A DNA stretch of 64,000 nt, taken from the NCBI GenBank assembly GCA_013433145.1, contig CM024168.1, positions 16,253,868 through 16,317,867 on the forward strand, written 5' to 3'. Made by a program: the position numbers and the translations under genes. Positions within the stretch are counted from its first letter, which is position 1. Each line of letters starts with the position of its first letter. Source of the DNA: Ascaris suum (lineage: Eukaryota > Nematoda > Chromadorea > Rhabditida > Ascarididae). This document shows positions 61,561 through 64,000 of the stretch, in pieces. A model generated the notes under the pieces. The model was not told the DNA's origin, ran no database searches, and saw only the letters and a list, made by a program, of their open reading frames with translations.

Positions 61561-64000
61561 CGTTATCAATTTTTTTAGTTGCCATTTTATCGAATGGATT
61601 TAATCAGATTTTTATTTTTCTTTAAGGTTTATCTTCTGTTGATTCTTTTATCTCCTTCTTCTCTCTTTTCTTCTTCTTCTTCTTCAAAAAATTGCATCTT
61701 ATTCGATATAACTTGCACATATCCCTTATAGTATGAGTGTAGTGTAATGTTTGGACGCAATATTGTCATTGAGCGCAATTTAATCTATTCGTTTGCATGT
61801 TTGCGCAAGTGGCCATTTTACTTCTCTTTCAAAGACTGGTTGTTGTTGACATTGAAAAAAGCTAAAAGATGGGTATAAAAGCAGAATACCGTTTCTTTTC
61901 TCGTCGTTGGTCGAGGAGCTTGTATGTCTTCGTGTGTCTGAGACTTTAATCTGAGCAGTTTTCTATGCATCAGAACAGAACACAACGTTTAGATATGTTT
62001 TTGGGATGTATATATTGTGTGAAAATATAAAGAATACTACGTTACACTTCAATCCCATGGCATAGTAAAAATGATAAATTCTTTTCTTTTCGAATATGAG
62101 TCGAATTCCTTGGAGATTCTGGGAGTTTCGCATTTTCTCATGGCTTTTATTAGTGGTGATAAGATATATTTTATTAGTAATACGTTCCAGGTTATGTTGT
62201 GATATAGCTGTTAGAGATATCGTTGTTTTATTTCATTAAAATTAGGGTTGGACCCAGAGGAATCAAATGTTTTTACGAGGGAATTTCAATAAAGAAATTT
62301 ACCCTTCTTATTATTAATTTGGGATTTTCAACTTTTTATTGCTTACTATGTAATGATATAACGAATTTTTAATGCTTACATCCGCATCAATGATTGTGTG
62401 CAGATGGCTGGCAACTGAGAAGGAGCAGCTTGAGGTGTTGCGGGGTTTCCGATGACATCATATCCTCATTGAGTTTGCATGCCGACTGAAAATCGCTTTT
62501 TACTTCTCATCGATCGTCTAAACGCATATTTCTTTTTGTTTCCTTTTCTTGCTTTTTGGCTTTGAATATTTCTTTATTAGTCATTTCCGGTGGACTTTAT
62601 TGCTTATCATGCATCGTTGCATCAATAATAGCGATGAGGATTTTCCCTCATACAAAACAAAAACATCGTTCAGGTGTGACTTCGATTTTTTTAATTATTT
62701 TTGAAAGGTATATTTCTTAGAAAGGTATTTTGATTTATCATAATTGTTGAGAACTTCTCTGAATAAAATACCCATCGCGCAATAGTGTTTCATGAAAATC
62801 TTTGTCACTCGTCTATTCGTCTGTCTCTTTCTTTTTCTCTATTATTTCACCTCTTTTCTAATATTTCAACGATAAAATGCATGCGTTATATGCAAATAGA
62901 GCAATTATTTTACGAGATAATCGCTTTTCTAGTTGCGTTTTTTTTTTTTTTTTTTTTGGCAAGCGATCATATTGCGCATATTGGTAGGTATTTTCCTTTT
63001 AAACGTTGCACTTCACTAAAGACATTTTCTTTGAATTTATTTCTTATTGAATGAATATATTCTAATATTTCCAATCGTCTTTCTTGATAATATTTTGTTG
63101 AAATTTTTAGTGAATTTTTTTGAAGTAAATCTTAACTTCGCATAAATTATTACGTCTAATTCGATTGTTATTTGTGGAAATTAGATTCTTGTGTAATGGT
63201 TTCGCGTTAATTTTATCAACTCTATTGCGAAGGCATTACTTTATATAAGTGTCATATCTAGGATACACTATAAATTTCAAATTTTATTCTCTTTCTTTTT
63301 TTTTTTTCGTTTTTAAAGTTGGAATTGCGCGATACCTACGATTGAATTCGGTATTTTTATGGGAAGTCTCGATGAAATCGTAATTCTTTTTGAAAAAAAA
63401 TTATTGTTTTTTTTAATGAGAATATAAGCAAATTATGTGACGTATCAGAAAAACCTGGTATATTTTGCGCTCTTTTATTATTCATCCAACAATTCAATGA
63501 TTGTTTTAATTGTTATTAAGTATTAAAACATGCGTCAATGATATATTCATATTCCAATTAATTCAGTCACTCATACAGATATTTTGTGAGGTTTTTTTTT
63601 TTTGCAACCAGGTGGTCTAGACCATAAATCTTGTCTATTGCAAAATATATGAGCTCTTCTTTTCAGTATATTTAAACGTCTATAATTTTTTTTTCTTTGG
63701 AAATCGATCAATCGAACGATTGTTGTTATATGTTGATTAAGATTGAAGAGACAAATTTGAAAAAGGAGATTGATGAAAAAAAAAAATCAAATATTTTTAT
63801 GGGAAATTTCGTTAAATTCTTGCAAGAAATTTTTGCAAAACATGGAAATTACACTTGTAAAATGCAAAAAACTCCTATGGATTAAAAGGCAGTTTCGTAC
63901 CATGATGTCATCCTACCTGTTCGTTGACATCTTTCAGATATGGGGAGAAATCAGGTAGCGATCCACTAGCGATTCTTTTAGTCTATTTGCGCTGAGGGTG
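58591..64000. other. Region after last recognised smg-1 exon
   Basis: The smg-1 frame is open at 58590 (GYFHK then gttcgc), so more exons must follow, but none with SMG1 similarity was recognised in the remaining 5.4 kb. Candidate mini-exons with good splice ends occur at about 62402-62433 (WLATEKEQLE) and 63937-63953 (IWGEI). They are too short to assign. The region also holds a poly-T run at about 60246-60267, a TCTG/TG microsatellite at about 60528-60551, a (TA)n array at 61467-61558 and a CTT run near 61670. Confidence 0.4.
61467..61558. repeat. (TA)n microsatellite
   Basis: About 92 bp of uninterrupted TA repeats downstream of the last recognised smg-1 exon. Confidence 0.97.

Noticed and set aside
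62402..62433. Mini-exon WLATEKEQLE as the next smg-1 exon
   Set aside because: Too short, weak similarity, and it requires another unseen exon to fix the phase.

Overview
This window is nuclear DNA from an intron-rich, AT-rich animal genome. A nematode is the best fit. The reasons are short TTTCAG-type splice acceptors, splice acceptors sitting directly before start codons (as expected for spliced-leader trans-splicing), a lipocalin-related (LPR-like) protein, and compact conserved genes split by introns of 0.2-2 kb. The species cannot be fixed from sequence alone. No tRNA, rRNA, CRISPR or bacterial-type operon was seen. Most long open frames are chance frames inside introns or (TA)n arrays. 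The genes below were assembled by hand from splice sites, reading phase and recalled protein families.

Layout. 277-4081 (+): 3' part of a lipocalin-like gene, with a poly(A) signal at 4369. 6844-8249 (-): PBDC1 orthologue, three exons found and the C-terminus not located. 11580-17672 (-): complete 10-exon NudC orthologue (nud-1 type, 325 aa). 20961-27742 (+): complete 7-exon DHRS1-type short-chain dehydrogenase (323 aa), whose last intron appears to be GC-AG. 32715-36577 (+): unrecognised single-pass membrane protein with an acidic tail. 45361 to at least 58590 (+): N-terminal helical-repeat part of smg-1, the kinase of nonsense-mediated mRNA decay. Its kinase domain is not in the window.

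The genes are unrelated housekeeping functions: dynein and chaperone co-factor, dehydrogenase, RNA surveillance, lipid-binding secreted protein. There is no sign of a dedicated gene cluster. nud-1 and PBDC1 run in the same direction and PBDC1 has an acceptor 2 nt before its ATG, so a shared transcript is possible but unproven.

Non-coding content: eight long (TA)n arrays, an (AAT)n array, a 23-G run and C-rich tracts, a 23-bp and a 30-bp minisatellite, a perfect 12-bp-stem hairpin, a dead mariner-type transposon in a smg-1 intron, and the 3' remnant of a non-LTR retrotransposon in another smg-1 intron. I found no convincing previously undescribed system. The items most worth checking are the GC-AG intron, the two transposon relics, the unresolved ends of PBDC1, the membrane-protein gene and smg-1, and a scattered GGTCGGTC motif.
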